Of a DNA stretch of 64,000 bases, positions 28,821 through 37,464 are shown piece by piece. A model generated the notes under the pieces. The model made no database searches, was not told the DNA's origin, and saw nothing but the letters and a program-made list of their open reading frames with translations. This DNA comes from Caldilineaceae bacterium (GTDB lineage Bacteria; Chloroflexota; Anaerolineae; Caldilineales; Caldilineaceae). The translations under genes were made by a program, and so were the position numbers. The stretch's first letter is position 1. Each line of letters starts with the position of its first letter. The stretch covers positions 1 through 64,000 of the forward strand of contig JACSRH010000378.1 in assembly GCA_014879855.1 (NCBI GenBank). The letters are read 5' to 3'.

Positions 28821-29344
28821 GACGTCTTCCCCCCGGGATTGGCATGAAAGGTGAAGGACACAACCTGCGCCAGGCTGATGATGGCCCCATCGCACAGGAG
28901 GTTGCGGCCGACGCGCGCACCGTTGACGAAAAGCCCATTCTCCGAGTTGAGATCGGTCAAAATGTAGTCTTCGCCGTCCCGTTCAATCTGGGCATGGCGG
29001 CGTGACACAGACGCAACGCCCTCATCCACGTGGATCGTGCACGAAGCGTCGCGCCCGATGGTGACGAGCGCAGTCTTCAATGGATAGCGCAGCGGCGCCC
29101 GCTCCGTGCCGACCAACTGCAAGTATGCTGTCGAAGGCGGCGCAGCGCCCGCCGGCTGTGGTGATTGTGGGCGCGCGCGCTCCTTCTCCGTCTCGGCAGC
29201 GGGCGCTGACTGGCGTGGAGACGGCTGATCAGCGCCATGGCGCTGATCTTGCCTCCGCCGCACTTCAAACGCCACCAAAATCACCACCAGAATGAAAATG
29301 GTGACAACGAGAACGGCTGTCACACTCAGTGCAATTACAGGCAT
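28817..29344 (-). CDS. Membrane-anchored FHA protein
   Basis: 175 aa. One N-terminal membrane helix (about 5-27) then a basic, Pro/Glu-rich linker and a canonical FHA domain at about 85-165. The domain has VTIGRDASCTIHVDEG, SVSRRHAQIERDG and DLNSENGLFVNG: the Arg, Ser and Asn that contact phosphothreonine are all present. It should dock a phosphorylated partner at the cytoplasmic membrane face. AAGGAGG precedes the start by five bases. Its stop overlaps the PP2C start (ATGA), so both are made together, a typical kinase-reader-eraser arrangement. Confidence 0.88.
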   Translation of the reverse strand: MPVIALSVTAVLVVTIFILVVILVAFEVRRRQDQRHGADQPSPRQSAPAAETEKERARPQSPQPAGAAPPSTAYLQLVGTERAPLRYPLKTALVTIGRDASCTIHVDEGVASVSRRHAQIERDGEDYILTDLNSENGLFVNGARVGRNLLCDGAIISLAQVVSFTFHANPGGKTS

Positions 29345-29393
29345 AGGCGCCTCCTTGCTGTTGTTCCTATTCAGTAACTGTTCAGGCTGGTGC

Positions 29394-29491
29394 TATAGGC
29401 CACGGAATAGGCGGATTAGACGGATAGAACCAGATGATTTGCGGATGAAATCCGTGAAAATCCGCCTATTCCGTATCATCCGTGGTCTATT
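29394..29491. repeat. Palindrome with perfect 16-bp arms, ACGGAATAGGCGGATT
   Basis: ACGGAATAGGCGGATT (29402-29417) is perfectly complementary to AATCCGCCTATTCCGT (29459-29474). Outer words ATAGGCCACGG and CCGTGGTCTAT extend the pairing with mismatches, and an inner ACGGAT/ATCCGT adds more. It is the best preserved copy of the class also seen at 12760-12871. It lies in the 183-bp gap between the kinase gene and the FHA gene on the same strand, so it could fold in the transcript. Confidence 0.85.
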
Positions 29492-29527
29492 GTTGCCTTG
29501 GCGGTTGTTACCCTCTCCGAACGGTTG

Positions 29528-31090
29528 TCAGGGGCCGCCGGCAATGTTTGTCCGTTGCAGAATCGCCTCACGCGCCAGATCGCCCAGGAACCAGCCACCT
29601 GCGCCCAATACAAAGGCGGCTGGCCAAACCCAAAAGCTGTTGCCAAGAGCGCCACCGTGCCAGGGCAAATAAAAGCAGAGCATAGCCACGATGCCGGTCG
29701 CACCGAACCAGACGATCTCGCGTTTCCAGAAATCCGGTAATCCGCGCCAAGGAGTCTGATTGTAGAGCAGGTAAAAACCGACCTCATATACCAGCGCCGA
29801 AAGCAGCAAACCGAGCAGGAATCCCGTGAAGATCGACGCCGTGGGCCAGGTGTTGAACCGCAACCAGATGGTGAACCAGACCACGAAGGTTGTTATGCTT
29901 TGTACTGTGAACGCCGCTCCCATGCGCCGCGCGGTGGCGTAGGCAATCGGCCCGGCAATCAGAAATGCAGGCAGTTCATACCAGAGCAACGGAAAATTGT
30001 TCTGCAGCCACGGCCCCAGAATCAGGATGCCAAGTACGGTCACTGCCAGTGCTGCGCCAACGCTTATGCCCAGTTGGCGCGTACTCAATTGGGCTGCCGC
30101 CTGCACCAAGCGCGTAGTCGGGCGCTTGCTGCTTTGCACCGGGGGCGACGCACCGAAAGAGGGTAAGTTCGCCGATGACGCGCCGAGTTGACGAGTGACG
30201 ACCTGCTGAACATTCGCAACCCGCTGCGGACGAGCATTGATATCATTCTGGATGCAAAGATCGATCAGATCGCATGTCGTCGCAGAGACCGCAGAATTGA
30301 GCGATCGCACGGGCGGCAGCTGAAATGGCGAGACAGACGGGTCGTATCCGGTTAAGAGTCGGTGAGCAGTCACACCCAGTGCATAGATATCCGAGCGTGC
30401 GTCCGTCTGGCCTTTGCCGTGCTGTTCTGGCGGAGCGTAGCCGGCTGTACCCAGTGCTGTCGTATCGCGGCTCTGGTTGGGGTTGAAGCGTCGTGCAATG
30501 CCAAAGTCAATCAGCATGATCGCACCGCTGCGATCCACCATGATGTTGCTCGGCTTCAAATCGCGGAAAATAATCGGCGGGGTGCGACTATGTAGGTAAC
30601 TCAGCGCATCGCAGAGTTGACTCAGCCAGGTCAGCACCTCTTGTTCGCGAAATGCCTGGCCACGCTGCGTGAGCAAATCTTCGAGCGAAGCGCCATCGAC
30701 ATAGTCCATGACGAGATAATACTTGTTGCTATCGAGAAAGAAGTCGCTCACCCGCACGATATGGGCGTGGGTAAGGCCGACCAATAATTGCGCCTCCTGT
30801 TGAAAAGCGGCCACCGCTTGCTGGCGTTCGACCGGATCGACAAGCGAGGCGCTGGACATTTCCTTGAGTGCGACAAGCCGGCCAGCCAAATTCATGTCCT
30901 GCGCCCGGTAGACAGCCGCCATACCTCCCTTGCCGATACAGTTGACAATCTGGTAGCGGCCGCCCAGGCGCATATTTGCCGGAAGTCTTCCCGTCGGCAA
31001 AAAGACCGGCGGTGCAAGGGGGGCGCCACAACGGCTACAAAATTTGGCGGTCGGCTTGTTGTCGGCCCCACAACGTTGACATGTGTTCAT
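29528..31090 (-). CDS. Ser/Thr protein kinase with zinc ribbon and membrane C-terminus
   Basis: 520 aa from the ATG at 31090, seven bases after the VWA stop. Residues 4-22 are a zinc ribbon (CQRCGADNKPTAKFCSRCG). The Hanks kinase spans about 44-305, with GKGGMAAVY, Lys76 in VALKEM, FRDLKPSN (Asp177, Phe for the usual His) and DFGIAR (195-197). Activation-segment TALGTAGYAPPEQ looks functional. After a linker, about residues 340-510 hold four or five hydrophobic segments. Unlike PknB-type kinases, it has a polytopic tail and no sensor domain. It is grouped with a VWA protein upstream and FHA and PP2C downstream, which are its likely partners. Confidence 0.92.
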   Translation of the reverse strand: MNTCQRCGADNKPTAKFCSRCGAPLAPPVFLPTGRLPANMRLGGRYQIVNCIGKGGMAAVYRAQDMNLAGRLVALKEMSSASLVDPVERQQAVAAFQQEAQLLVGLTHAHIVRVSDFFLDSNKYYLVMDYVDGASLEDLLTQRGQAFREQEVLTWLSQLCDALSYLHSRTPPIIFRDLKPSNIMVDRSGAIMLIDFGIARRFNPNQSRDTTALGTAGYAPPEQHGKGQTDARSDIYALGVTAHRLLTGYDPSVSPFQLPPVRSLNSAVSATTCDLIDLCIQNDINARPQRVANVQQVVTRQLGASSANLPSFGASPPVQSSKRPTTRLVQAAAQLSTRQLGISVGAALAVTVLGILILGPWLQNNFPLLWYELPAFLIAGPIAYATARRMGAAFTVQSITTFVVWFTIWLRFNTWPTASIFTGFLLGLLLSALVYEVGFYLLYNQTPWRGLPDFWKREIVWFGATGIVAMLCFYLPWHGGALGNSFWVWPAAFVLGAGGWFLGDLAREAILQRTNIAGGP

Positions 31091-31097
31091 CGTGATC

Positions 31098-32372
31098 TCA
31101 GGGGTTGTTTGGGTCGGTGGCATCGAGCCGCACGGTTTTACCGCTGCCAAAGCGGATGGTCTTCTGCGCCTCGGAACTCATCTTATGCTGGCTTTCCAGC
31201 TCATCGGCAGCCAGGCGCACGGTTTTGGCCAGCTCGGCATCGCCCTGGCTGAGCAGGATCGTGTGCGCGGCGCGCAGTTGTTGGGTGGCATTGGCGATAT
31301 TGCCCGCCTCCGCTTCTCGCAGCGCGCGGGTCTGAAGCTTGAAGGCCGTCACTTTCTCGACGATATTCATGACACGCGCATTGACTTGCTGCGCCTGAAA
31401 CGCATCCTGCGTAAAACTCATCATGATATCGGCGCGCACCTTCTCTTGCGTGAGGCCGAGCAGCGGGACATCGTAGGTAACTTCGGCCTGGGCAATGCGG
31501 TAGGCGCCGGCCTGCCGCGCGGGCAGCATCAGTTCGACCAGCAGCGCCTGGCCTTGCCCCTTCTCCAGTTCGCCTAACGGCGCCGCCACGACGCGGTCGC
31601 TCAGCGGCCGGTAGCCCAGATCGGCGATAACCGGCACGACTCGCCAGATCTTGCGCGGATTGATGCCCGCCACCAACCGCAGCACCAATTCAGCATTTTG
31701 CACCACCGTGGCCTGCATCGACTGCACAGCCGTTTGGAAATAGGCAACAATCTGCTGGGGGCCGGCAATGTAATCAGCCTGACCGCCGGTGGCAGCAGCC
31801 AGGTTGATCAGCAGTTGCTCATTCCAGTCGCCGCCAATGCCCAGCGCCACCAATGGGATGCCAGCGCCGGCCTGCTTCTGCGCCTGCTTGTGGCAGCGAT
31901 CCTCGTGCTCGGTTTGCCCGTCGGTGAGCAGCACCAGACGGTTGATAGCGTTTGGCGCATAGGCGCGTCGTAGCTCACTCAGGCCTACCTCCATCGCCGG
32001 CGCGATTTCGGTGCCACCGCCCGCGCTGAGCCGATCCACCTGACGCTTGAGATTCTGCTTGTCCGCGGGGCTGGACGCCTGCTGACTCTTGACAAGCGTC
32101 TTAGGGCTGCTGTCGAAGGCCACCACCGAGATGAAGTCCTCCGGCCCCAACAGGTCGATGACGCGCTTGACGGCATCTTTGAGACAGGTCATCTTGGCGC
32201 CATCCATCGACCCGCTCTTATCCAGCACCAGGCTGAGGTTGAGCGGCATCTGCACGGCTGCCATCGCCTGCGTGGGAACAATCTCTATAAGCACGTAGGC
32301 CAGTTGCGGCTGGCCGGTGGCTGGCAGATACTCTTTGTTGAGCGTGCAGATCAGGTTGACTTCGTTCGGCAT
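31098..32372 (-). CDS. von Willebrand factor A-domain protein
   Basis: 424 aa. The ATG at 32372 has AAGGAGG nine bases upstream. A short N-terminal beta region leads to a VWA domain at about 45-225 with an intact MIDAS (LDKSGSMDG, then LSAGGGTEIAPAM and LLTDGQ). The C-terminal half is a beta-rich region plus a helical tail, as in the inter-alpha-trypsin-like/YfbK-type VWA proteins. No signal peptide or membrane segment is present, so it is cytoplasmic. VWA, kinase and PP2C genes side by side recall the TerY-type phosphorylation triad. Metal-dependent protein docking is the expected role. Confidence 0.88.
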   Translation of the reverse strand: MPNEVNLICTLNKEYLPATGQPQLAYVLIEIVPTQAMAAVQMPLNLSLVLDKSGSMDGAKMTCLKDAVKRVIDLLGPEDFISVVAFDSSPKTLVKSQQASSPADKQNLKRQVDRLSAGGGTEIAPAMEVGLSELRRAYAPNAINRLVLLTDGQTEHEDRCHKQAQKQAGAGIPLVALGIGGDWNEQLLINLAAATGGQADYIAGPQQIVAYFQTAVQSMQATVVQNAELVLRLVAGINPRKIWRVVPVIADLGYRPLSDRVVAAPLGELEKGQGQALLVELMLPARQAGAYRIAQAEVTYDVPLLGLTQEKVRADIMMSFTQDAFQAQQVNARVMNIVEKVTAFKLQTRALREAEAGNIANATQQLRAAHTILLSQGDAELAKTVRLAADELESQHKMSSEAQKTIRFGSGKTVRLDATDPNNP

Positions 32373-32432
32373 GGAGAATGTCCTCCTTAAGGACATCACT
32401 GTAATAGCCTGTTAGCGAGAATAGATTACTAC

Positions 32433-32594
32433 TCAGTCACCCCAAGGTGTCTTCTTGGTTGGTTCCGGTTTTGGCTCTTCTTCAATAGGATTGCTCTCTC
32501 CACCGCGTTCAGGACTGGCGATTGGTGGACGCTTTTGAGCAGATTCGCGTTCGCGAAAACGAAACAGAAACGGGTCGCGTCTTTCGGTACTCAT
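32433..32594 (-). CDS. Putative graspetide (microviridin-like) precursor peptide
   Basis: 53 aa from the ATG at 32594, 12 bases after AAAGGA. An in-frame ATG at 32615 would add seven residues. Leader: residues 8-13 are PFLFRF followed by RERE, close to the PFFARFL helix that ATP-grasp ligases recognise in microviridin leaders. The C-terminal half is rich in Glu, Pro and Lys and ends PKPEPTKKTPWGD, in which T46-x-K48-x-P50 matches the TxKxP start of the microviridin core. Asp53 and Glu38-40/44 are possible acceptors for ester or amide bonds to Thr46/Thr49/Lys48. The usual PSDxEE segment is reduced to PWGD, so ring topology is not predictable. It lies directly downstream of the ligase gene. Confidence 0.7.
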   Translation of the reverse strand: MSTERRDPFLFRFRERESAQKRPPIASPERGGESNPIEEEPKPEPTKKTPWGD

Positions 32595-32616
32595 AGTTGA
32601 TTCATGTCCTTTCATC

Positions 32617-33627
32617 CTAACAAAGGGTACGTATGCTCAACGGAGGTGAAATTCCCGCTAACAGGCAAGCAAGCGCATTGCTTACTTCGACTCCAGATAA
32701 TTGTTCTGCCCAAAGGAACTGACCGTTTCCATTGATTTCTAAGAAAACATATTCTCCATCCGGGCGTCGGATCAAATCAATTGCGCCAAATTCCAAGCCG
32801 AGTCGTCGAGTAAGCAAAATACATTTTGCAGCAACCTCTTTTGGCAGATCATAAGGAGTATAAGGTGTATTCATTATGTCGTATCGTCTCCAATCCAGTG
32901 CAGAGATCGAACTACTTTGGCTATCGATTTTGATAGATAAAACTTGTTGGCCTACAATATTCACACGCAATTCATACAACTTTGGAACTTCTTCTTGAAA
33001 AGTAACAGGCGCAGTGCGCAGTTGCTCATCTGAACGCAACTCTTCTGCAGTGATTCGGTTGGTCATTACGCAAAAGACATCTTCGCTATCTTGGGCATAA
33101 ACCCACCCACTTCCTGTTGGTTTTACAATAACCTGCCCGTCACAAGCTTTATGGAAGTCACGCGCTGCATCAGCGTTATTTGTAATCAGCGTTTTTGGAG
33201 TACAAAGACCAACTTGACGTGCAATTCTTAGCTGCAGTGGCTTACGTGCTGCTTCTTGTAGATGGGTGGGGTGGGAAACCCAAAGAGTGTTTGACATCAA
33301 AGAATAGGCTGAATCTAGGGCAGCGCGCCACTCATCGCGTGCAAATTCTAGGCCTTCTGCACTAATGTCTTCTGGTGTGGCCACTAAACGCGGGCGGCGG
33401 TACCAAACGGCGTTAAAGTGTGATAAGTCTATTGAGGTATTTCCATCTTGCAAATGACAAGAGGGATCGCCTCCTATCAACCTATGAACAAGCGTAAACA
33501 TCAGATCGCCCGTTAGTCGTTCAGGGTAGAACAGATAATATCTTGCTCCTAACTCATGTAACTGCTTAACAACGGCTGACGTATGAATATCTTCTGGATT
33601 CGAGATGATTAATACGTTTGCGTTCAT
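32617..33627 (-). CDS. ATP-grasp ribosomal peptide maturase (MvdC/MvdD family)
   Basis: 336 aa. ATP-grasp macrocyclase that activates Glu/Asp side chains and joins them to Thr/Ser/Lys of a precursor peptide. Family features in order: an N-terminal MNANVLIISNPEDIHT, VWYRRPRL, WVSHPTHLQEAARKPLQL, GLCTPKTLITNN, the ATP-binding VIVKPTGSGW, ELRVNIVG, DWRRYD and the metal-binding GAIDLIRRPDGEYVFLEING with NGQFLWAEQLSG. The start follows TGAGGGG, and the stop is one base before an ATG of the precursor frame. Codons are visibly more AT-rich than in neighbouring genes, suggesting separate acquisition. No ABC transporter, protease or GNAT gene adjoins. Confidence 0.9.
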   Translation of the reverse strand: MNANVLIISNPEDIHTSAVVKQLHELGARYYLFYPERLTGDLMFTLVHRLIGGDPSCHLQDGNTSIDLSHFNAVWYRRPRLVATPEDISAEGLEFARDEWRAALDSAYSLMSNTLWVSHPTHLQEAARKPLQLRIARQVGLCTPKTLITNNADAARDFHKACDGQVIVKPTGSGWVYAQDSEDVFCVMTNRITAEELRSDEQLRTAPVTFQEEVPKLYELRVNIVGQQVLSIKIDSQSSSISALDWRRYDIMNTPYTPYDLPKEVAAKCILLTRRLGLEFGAIDLIRRPDGEYVFLEINGNGQFLWAEQLSGVEVSNALACLLAGISPPLSIRTLC

Positions 33628-33750
33628 ATTATGAATGACCCCTCACATACCAAAGTGGATTGCTCTCCTTGACTTTCATAATGTGACAGGGGTAAAAATT
33701 CTTTCATCGTATTGGCGCTCAGTTGCCAAATAGCGTTCTCAGGGACAGTA

Positions 33751-35043
33751 CTATCGCACGCTGGCCCGCCATCCTCCTCCTTGGATCGCCACCAATGTAT
33801 TGAGCGGGAAGTCGCCGTTGCGAGCGTGGTTGAATAGGTTGTCCTTGCACGTCTCCACGCTGCTGCTGCGGAGAAGAAAGCCGCGCTCGAACGTCTGCAC
33901 CAGCGCACAGAAACCTTTCTCTTCGGCACGCGCCCAGCCAAGTTCTTGAAAAAAAGTGTCGTTTGTTCCCCAGATGTAACCCGTGCCGCGCACTGGCTCC
34001 AACAAGCCAGGCGGCGGTGCACCGCGCGATGGCGTCGCTGATTGGCCATCCCAAACGTCCTGCACCTCCTGCCACCAGCCGCTGTTGAAAAAGCCATAGA
34101 CATGGTTGGCGTCGCTGCGCCACATCATCATGCCGCGCTCGTAGGGCGTCCAGGATGACCACACAATCGACGGTCCGCTCGTAGGGCAGCCGATTTCGCT
34201 TTGATTCCAGAGGCTGGACAACTCGTCGGCGGCCGCAATGGCGCAGCTTGCGGGTCGTGGCGGTTGCGTCGGTTGCGGCGGCGCCGCCACGATGGGGAAC
34301 GCGGCGATGGCTTGATCAACTGCCAGATAACGCGTCGACGCCCAGCCAACTTCGCCGCTGGCCGCGCGCACCTGCAGCCAGTCATCATCCACCGAACGCC
34401 CCAGCACTTGCAGCGTCACACCGTTCGCAATTTGCAGCACCACGGCATAGACGGTGCCTGGCCCTTCGCGCAGGTTGAGCTTGCCATCCGACTGCACAAT
34501 CGCCTGATTCGAGGCAGCGCGGGTCGGCGTGGGCTTTAGCGGCGAAGTAGGGGAAGGCCGCGCTGCCAGCGTTGCCTGCACCTGCACTGCGATCGTGGTC
34601 GCCAGCGCGCCTGCTGTTGCGGTTGCATTGGCCGTTGGTGATGCGGTGGGCGTCGCGGTGGGCGTGTGGGTCGGCGTGGGCTGTGCAGTGAGTGTGGCAG
34701 TCGGCTCAACTGTAGCGGATGGTTCAACTGTGGCGGTCGGCTGCGGCGACAGGGTGAAGGTTGGCGCGAGCGTCACTGCTGTCGTAGTGAACACATCCGT
34801 TGTGGAGAGTAATGGCTGCACAACGCCGGCCGGCGTTGCCGCCAGCGCCTGATCGAGCACGACGGCGACCGCGGTGGCGGTCAGATCCGGCGTCGGCGTG
34901 GTCGGCGCGCCGACCACGCTCTGTGCTGGGCGGGCTGGCGATGGGCAGCCCACGATTACGGTGGCAATCCCTACCAGCAGGACAAGCAGAGCGCTCCTGT
35001 TGATAATATGAACGCTCACCGACCAAAACAAATCTTTCTGCAT
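33751..35043 (-). CDS. Lipoprotein with Thr/Pro stalk and SH3b domain
   Basis: 430 aa. Signal peptide with lipobox VIVGC (lipid-anchored Cys33). Residues about 52-69 carry the shared box TPDLTATAVAVVLDQAL, then a long Thr/Pro/Ala stalk (about 85-185) with TLTAQPTPTHT and VQVQATLAARPSP repeats. A bacterial SH3 domain follows (about 190-250: KLNLREGPGTVYAVVLQIANG, WLQVRAASGEVGWASTRYL), usually a cell-wall or peptide binder. The C-terminal 180 residues are Trp-rich and unassigned. Outer-surface protein by lipobox. It is the first of nine lipoproteins in the locus (33751-48137). Confidence 0.82.
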   Translation of the reverse strand: MQKDLFWSVSVHIINRSALLVLLVGIATVIVGCPSPARPAQSVVGAPTTPTPDLTATAVAVVLDQALAATPAGVVQPLLSTTDVFTTTAVTLAPTFTLSPQPTATVEPSATVEPTATLTAQPTPTHTPTATPTASPTANATATAGALATTIAVQVQATLAARPSPTSPLKPTPTRAASNQAIVQSDGKLNLREGPGTVYAVVLQIANGVTLQVLGRSVDDDWLQVRAASGEVGWASTRYLAVDQAIAAFPIVAAPPQPTQPPRPASCAIAAADELSSLWNQSEIGCPTSGPSIVWSSWTPYERGMMMWRSDANHVYGFFNSGWWQEVQDVWDGQSATPSRGAPPPGLLEPVRGTGYIWGTNDTFFQELGWARAEEKGFCALVQTFERGFLLRSSSVETCKDNLFNHARNGDFPLNTLVAIQGGGWRASVR

Positions 35044-35074
35044 CTCTCATCTCCCCATTTGTGTGCGGTTGACG

Positions 35075-36193
35075 TTATTCACCCAGCACCGTAATACCGA
35101 TCACATTGATTGCCGGATCAAGACTACCAGCCGTCTCTGCGGAGTGGTCGGCAATTTCGATTGTCGTCAGTACTCTTCGAGCCAGATATTCTGGAATCGC
35201 AATCGTGACCATGTCGATCACGCCTAGACCACTGTCATGCCGATTGCCACCGCTCCAAACCTGCTGCGTATTGGCATCCTCGGTCCAGGTAACATCCTGT
35301 TCACCATAGATTTTCCATTCGCGCAGATTCCAGCCCGGAATTACCTGCACCTGGATTGACTGGCCATTGTCAAATACCAATGCGACCAGGCCGACCGCAT
35401 CCCCCAAACAGGAGCGCCGCGTATTACCACCGGTCAGCAATAAATGAACGGATTGAGGCAAATGAATCCTCAAATCTGGAAAAAGAAGGCGGGTTGGATA
35501 GCCAGGCAGCGGCTCAGCCTGCGTGGTGATCGAATTGCGGCCTGTGGGCAGATCGAACCAGACACCACCCAATTCTACGCGTCCCAACGGTGGCGATTGG
35601 TATCCTTCTTGCGTACTCGCATTTGCATAACCTTGCAGCGATATCGAGTGATAGTGGTAAGTCACTGGCGTTGATGTAGGCTACGCCGTTGCTGATGGCG
35701 TCGGTGACGCCGTTGCGGTGGCTGTCGCTGTGGACGAAGAAGTTGGCGTCTCCGAAGCGGTCGCAGTTGGAAGTGTTGTTTCGGTAGGCCAGGTTGTTGG
35801 AAGCACCGTGGGATTTTCTGACGCGTTCCCATCAGACGACCCTGGTGGAGTCTCGCGCACAATCGGAGTCGGGGTAGCGGCGACGCCGGCTGGCGACGCC
35901 AACGTCTGCGTCGTTAGCGTGGCAGCCACGGCAGTTGCAATACGCTCCTCTGCAGAGCGACTCAAGGCTTCGCTGATCACCTGACTGGCGGCCGTGGCTG
36001 TGGCGTCCTGCACTGGTTCCTTGTCTGGTGTGGCGCTACACGCTGATAACAGCACCATGCCGAAGGCGCAGACAATGACCCCAGAGCACAGACGCAGGTC
36101 AACCAATGGCTTGGGCAAGGCTGGGCCACAGCTGTTCTTGCACCGCAGCAACTGCGCAGAGATTCTTGGTAATAGCTTACTATCTATTGTCAT
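35075..36193 (-). pseudogene. Lipoprotein gene interrupted by an in-frame amber codon
   Basis: The ATG at 36193 overlaps the upstream FGE-lipoprotein stop by 4 bp and encodes a signal sequence with lipobox LLSAC (Cys52), the shared box QDATATAASQVISEAL and a Thr/Pro stalk ending SPTPSATA. TAG at 35681-35683 then stops the frame. Six codons on, the same frame continues with PTSTP and a beta-rich domain of about 195 residues (GGVWFDLPTGRNSI, DNGQSIQVQVIPGW, WSGGNRHDSG) to a stop at 35075. Sibling genes join stalk and head in one chain, so this is one gene with a nonsense change (or read error). A GTG at 35665 could restart the head without a signal peptide. The head resembles a galactose-binding-like fold. 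Confidence 0.75.
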
Positions 36194-37455
36194 TGGACAC
36201 ACCGAAACCCAACATCATAGTTGGCAAAGGTTGCTTCCAGTTTGGTGCCGCGATCCGCCGTGCGGCCGCGGAATGGGTAGACAAACCAACTGCCGCCGCG
36301 CAGAATGTACCGATCACCCTGGCGCGTGGCAGTCCATTCAAAGGCATTGCCGGCCATGTCCTGGACGTCCCACGGGCTGGCGCCACCAGCAAAGCTGCCC
36401 ACAGCCGCAGGTCCGGTGGCGCCAATATTGGCGCGGGTGACGTCCAGCATGTTTCCCCAGGGATAGACACGCCCATCGACCCCGCGTGCGGCCTTTTCCC
36501 ACTCTTCTTCCGTTGGCAAGTGGGCGCCGATCCAGGCGCAGAATGCGCCAGCATCATAGAAACTGACCCCCACGACAGGGCGGTCGCCAGCAAAGAAAAG
36601 CGGATCGTAGGGGATATTGCTACTGGAAATTGCACGTCCGGCCACTGCGCAGACATCGGCGTCAACACAAGCTACGTAATCGGCATTTGTGACTTCATAG
36701 GCCATGATCCGGTAGGTGGGCAGCCACACCGTTCGCTGCGGAAGTTCGTTGTCAAACCAGTTCCACTCACAATTGCCTTCCCACCGGTTGCATTCGGCAA
36801 CCGCCGCGTCCAAATCAGAAGGGGTGCTGCCCATGATGAAGTCGCCTGCAGGCACTTCGATCCATTGAATGGCCGGAACCGACACCGGCGCCGCAGCAGA
36901 CAGAACTGGCTCTGTCACGGCGATTGCCAGCCTGGGCGTCGCCGAAGCTGGTGCAGGTGTCGATGAAGGTCTGGCTGCCAGCGTCGCTTGCACTTGCACC
37001 ATAATCTGTGTTGCCTGTGCGCGTGCCGTAGCCATGCCATCATCCGTGGGTGATGGAGGAATCGTTGCGGTGGGCGTAGGAGTCGAGGTGGGCTGTGCGG
37101 TCAGCGTCGCAGCGACGGCTGTGCCCAGTTCAAAAGCGATGGCTGTCCTTGTGGCGCCAGAATCAACAGTCGCCGAGTGTATGAATGTGGCGGCGGCCGG
37201 CGGTGCAGCCACCTCGTTGCTTGCCTGCTCCGGCTCTATCACCGGTATGGAGGCGGTTGCCGCCAGCGCCTGGTCGATCAGGATCGCCGCGGCCGTGGCG
37301 GTGCGATCAGGCGTTGGCGAGTAGGGTGCGCCGCCACCAGTGCTCACTGCGGGTGGATTTGCGTCGCACGCACTTGCCAGCACCAACAAATACAGGAGCG
37401 ACCCACCTACCAAAGTTCGGCCGGTCTCTGACAGTCCAGTTCTGGAAACGTTCAT
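36190..37455 (-). CDS. Lipoprotein with FGE/SUMF1-type domain
   Basis: 421 aa. GAGGAGG precedes the ATG. Signal peptide with lipobox ASAC (Cys30), the shared box TPDRTATAAAILIDQAL (about 48-64), then stalk repeats TAVAATLTAQPTSTPTP and VQVQATLAARPSSTP. Residues about 195-421 are a formylglycine-generating-enzyme-like (SUMF1) domain: IEVPAGDFIMGS, YEVTNADYVACV, RPVVGVSFYDAGAFCAWIG, LPTEEEWEKAARG, NAFEWTATR and RGGSWF. In bacteria this fold is often a non-enzymatic binding module attached to kinases, and the catalytic Cys pair of true FGE is not evident. It follows the large kinase by 9 bp and may be its extracellular partner. Confidence 0.88.
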   Translation of the reverse strand: MNVSRTGLSETGRTLVGGSLLYLLVLASACDANPPAVSTGGGAPYSPTPDRTATAAAILIDQALAATASIPVIEPEQASNEVAAPPAAATFIHSATVDSGATRTAIAFELGTAVAATLTAQPTSTPTPTATIPPSPTDDGMATARAQATQIMVQVQATLAARPSSTPAPASATPRLAIAVTEPVLSAAAPVSVPAIQWIEVPAGDFIMGSTPSDLDAAVAECNRWEGNCEWNWFDNELPQRTVWLPTYRIMAYEVTNADYVACVDADVCAVAGRAISSSNIPYDPLFFAGDRPVVGVSFYDAGAFCAWIGAHLPTEEEWEKAARGVDGRVYPWGNMLDVTRANIGATGPAAVGSFAGGASPWDVQDMAGNAFEWTATRQGDRYILRGGSWFVYPFRGRTADRGTKLEATFANYDVGFRCVQ

Positions 37456-37464
37456 GTTGCCTCC

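Noticed and set aside
33751..35043. Thr/Pro/Ala-rich stretches considered as ice-binding or collagen-like repeats
   Set aside because: No GXY or TXT spacing. They are placed between lipobox and head domains, typical of surface stalks.
35681..35683. In-frame TAG considered as pyrrolysine or programmed readthrough
   Set aside because: The codon lies in a low-complexity stalk with no selective reason for a special residue, and no stem-loop follows. A nonsense change or read error is simpler.
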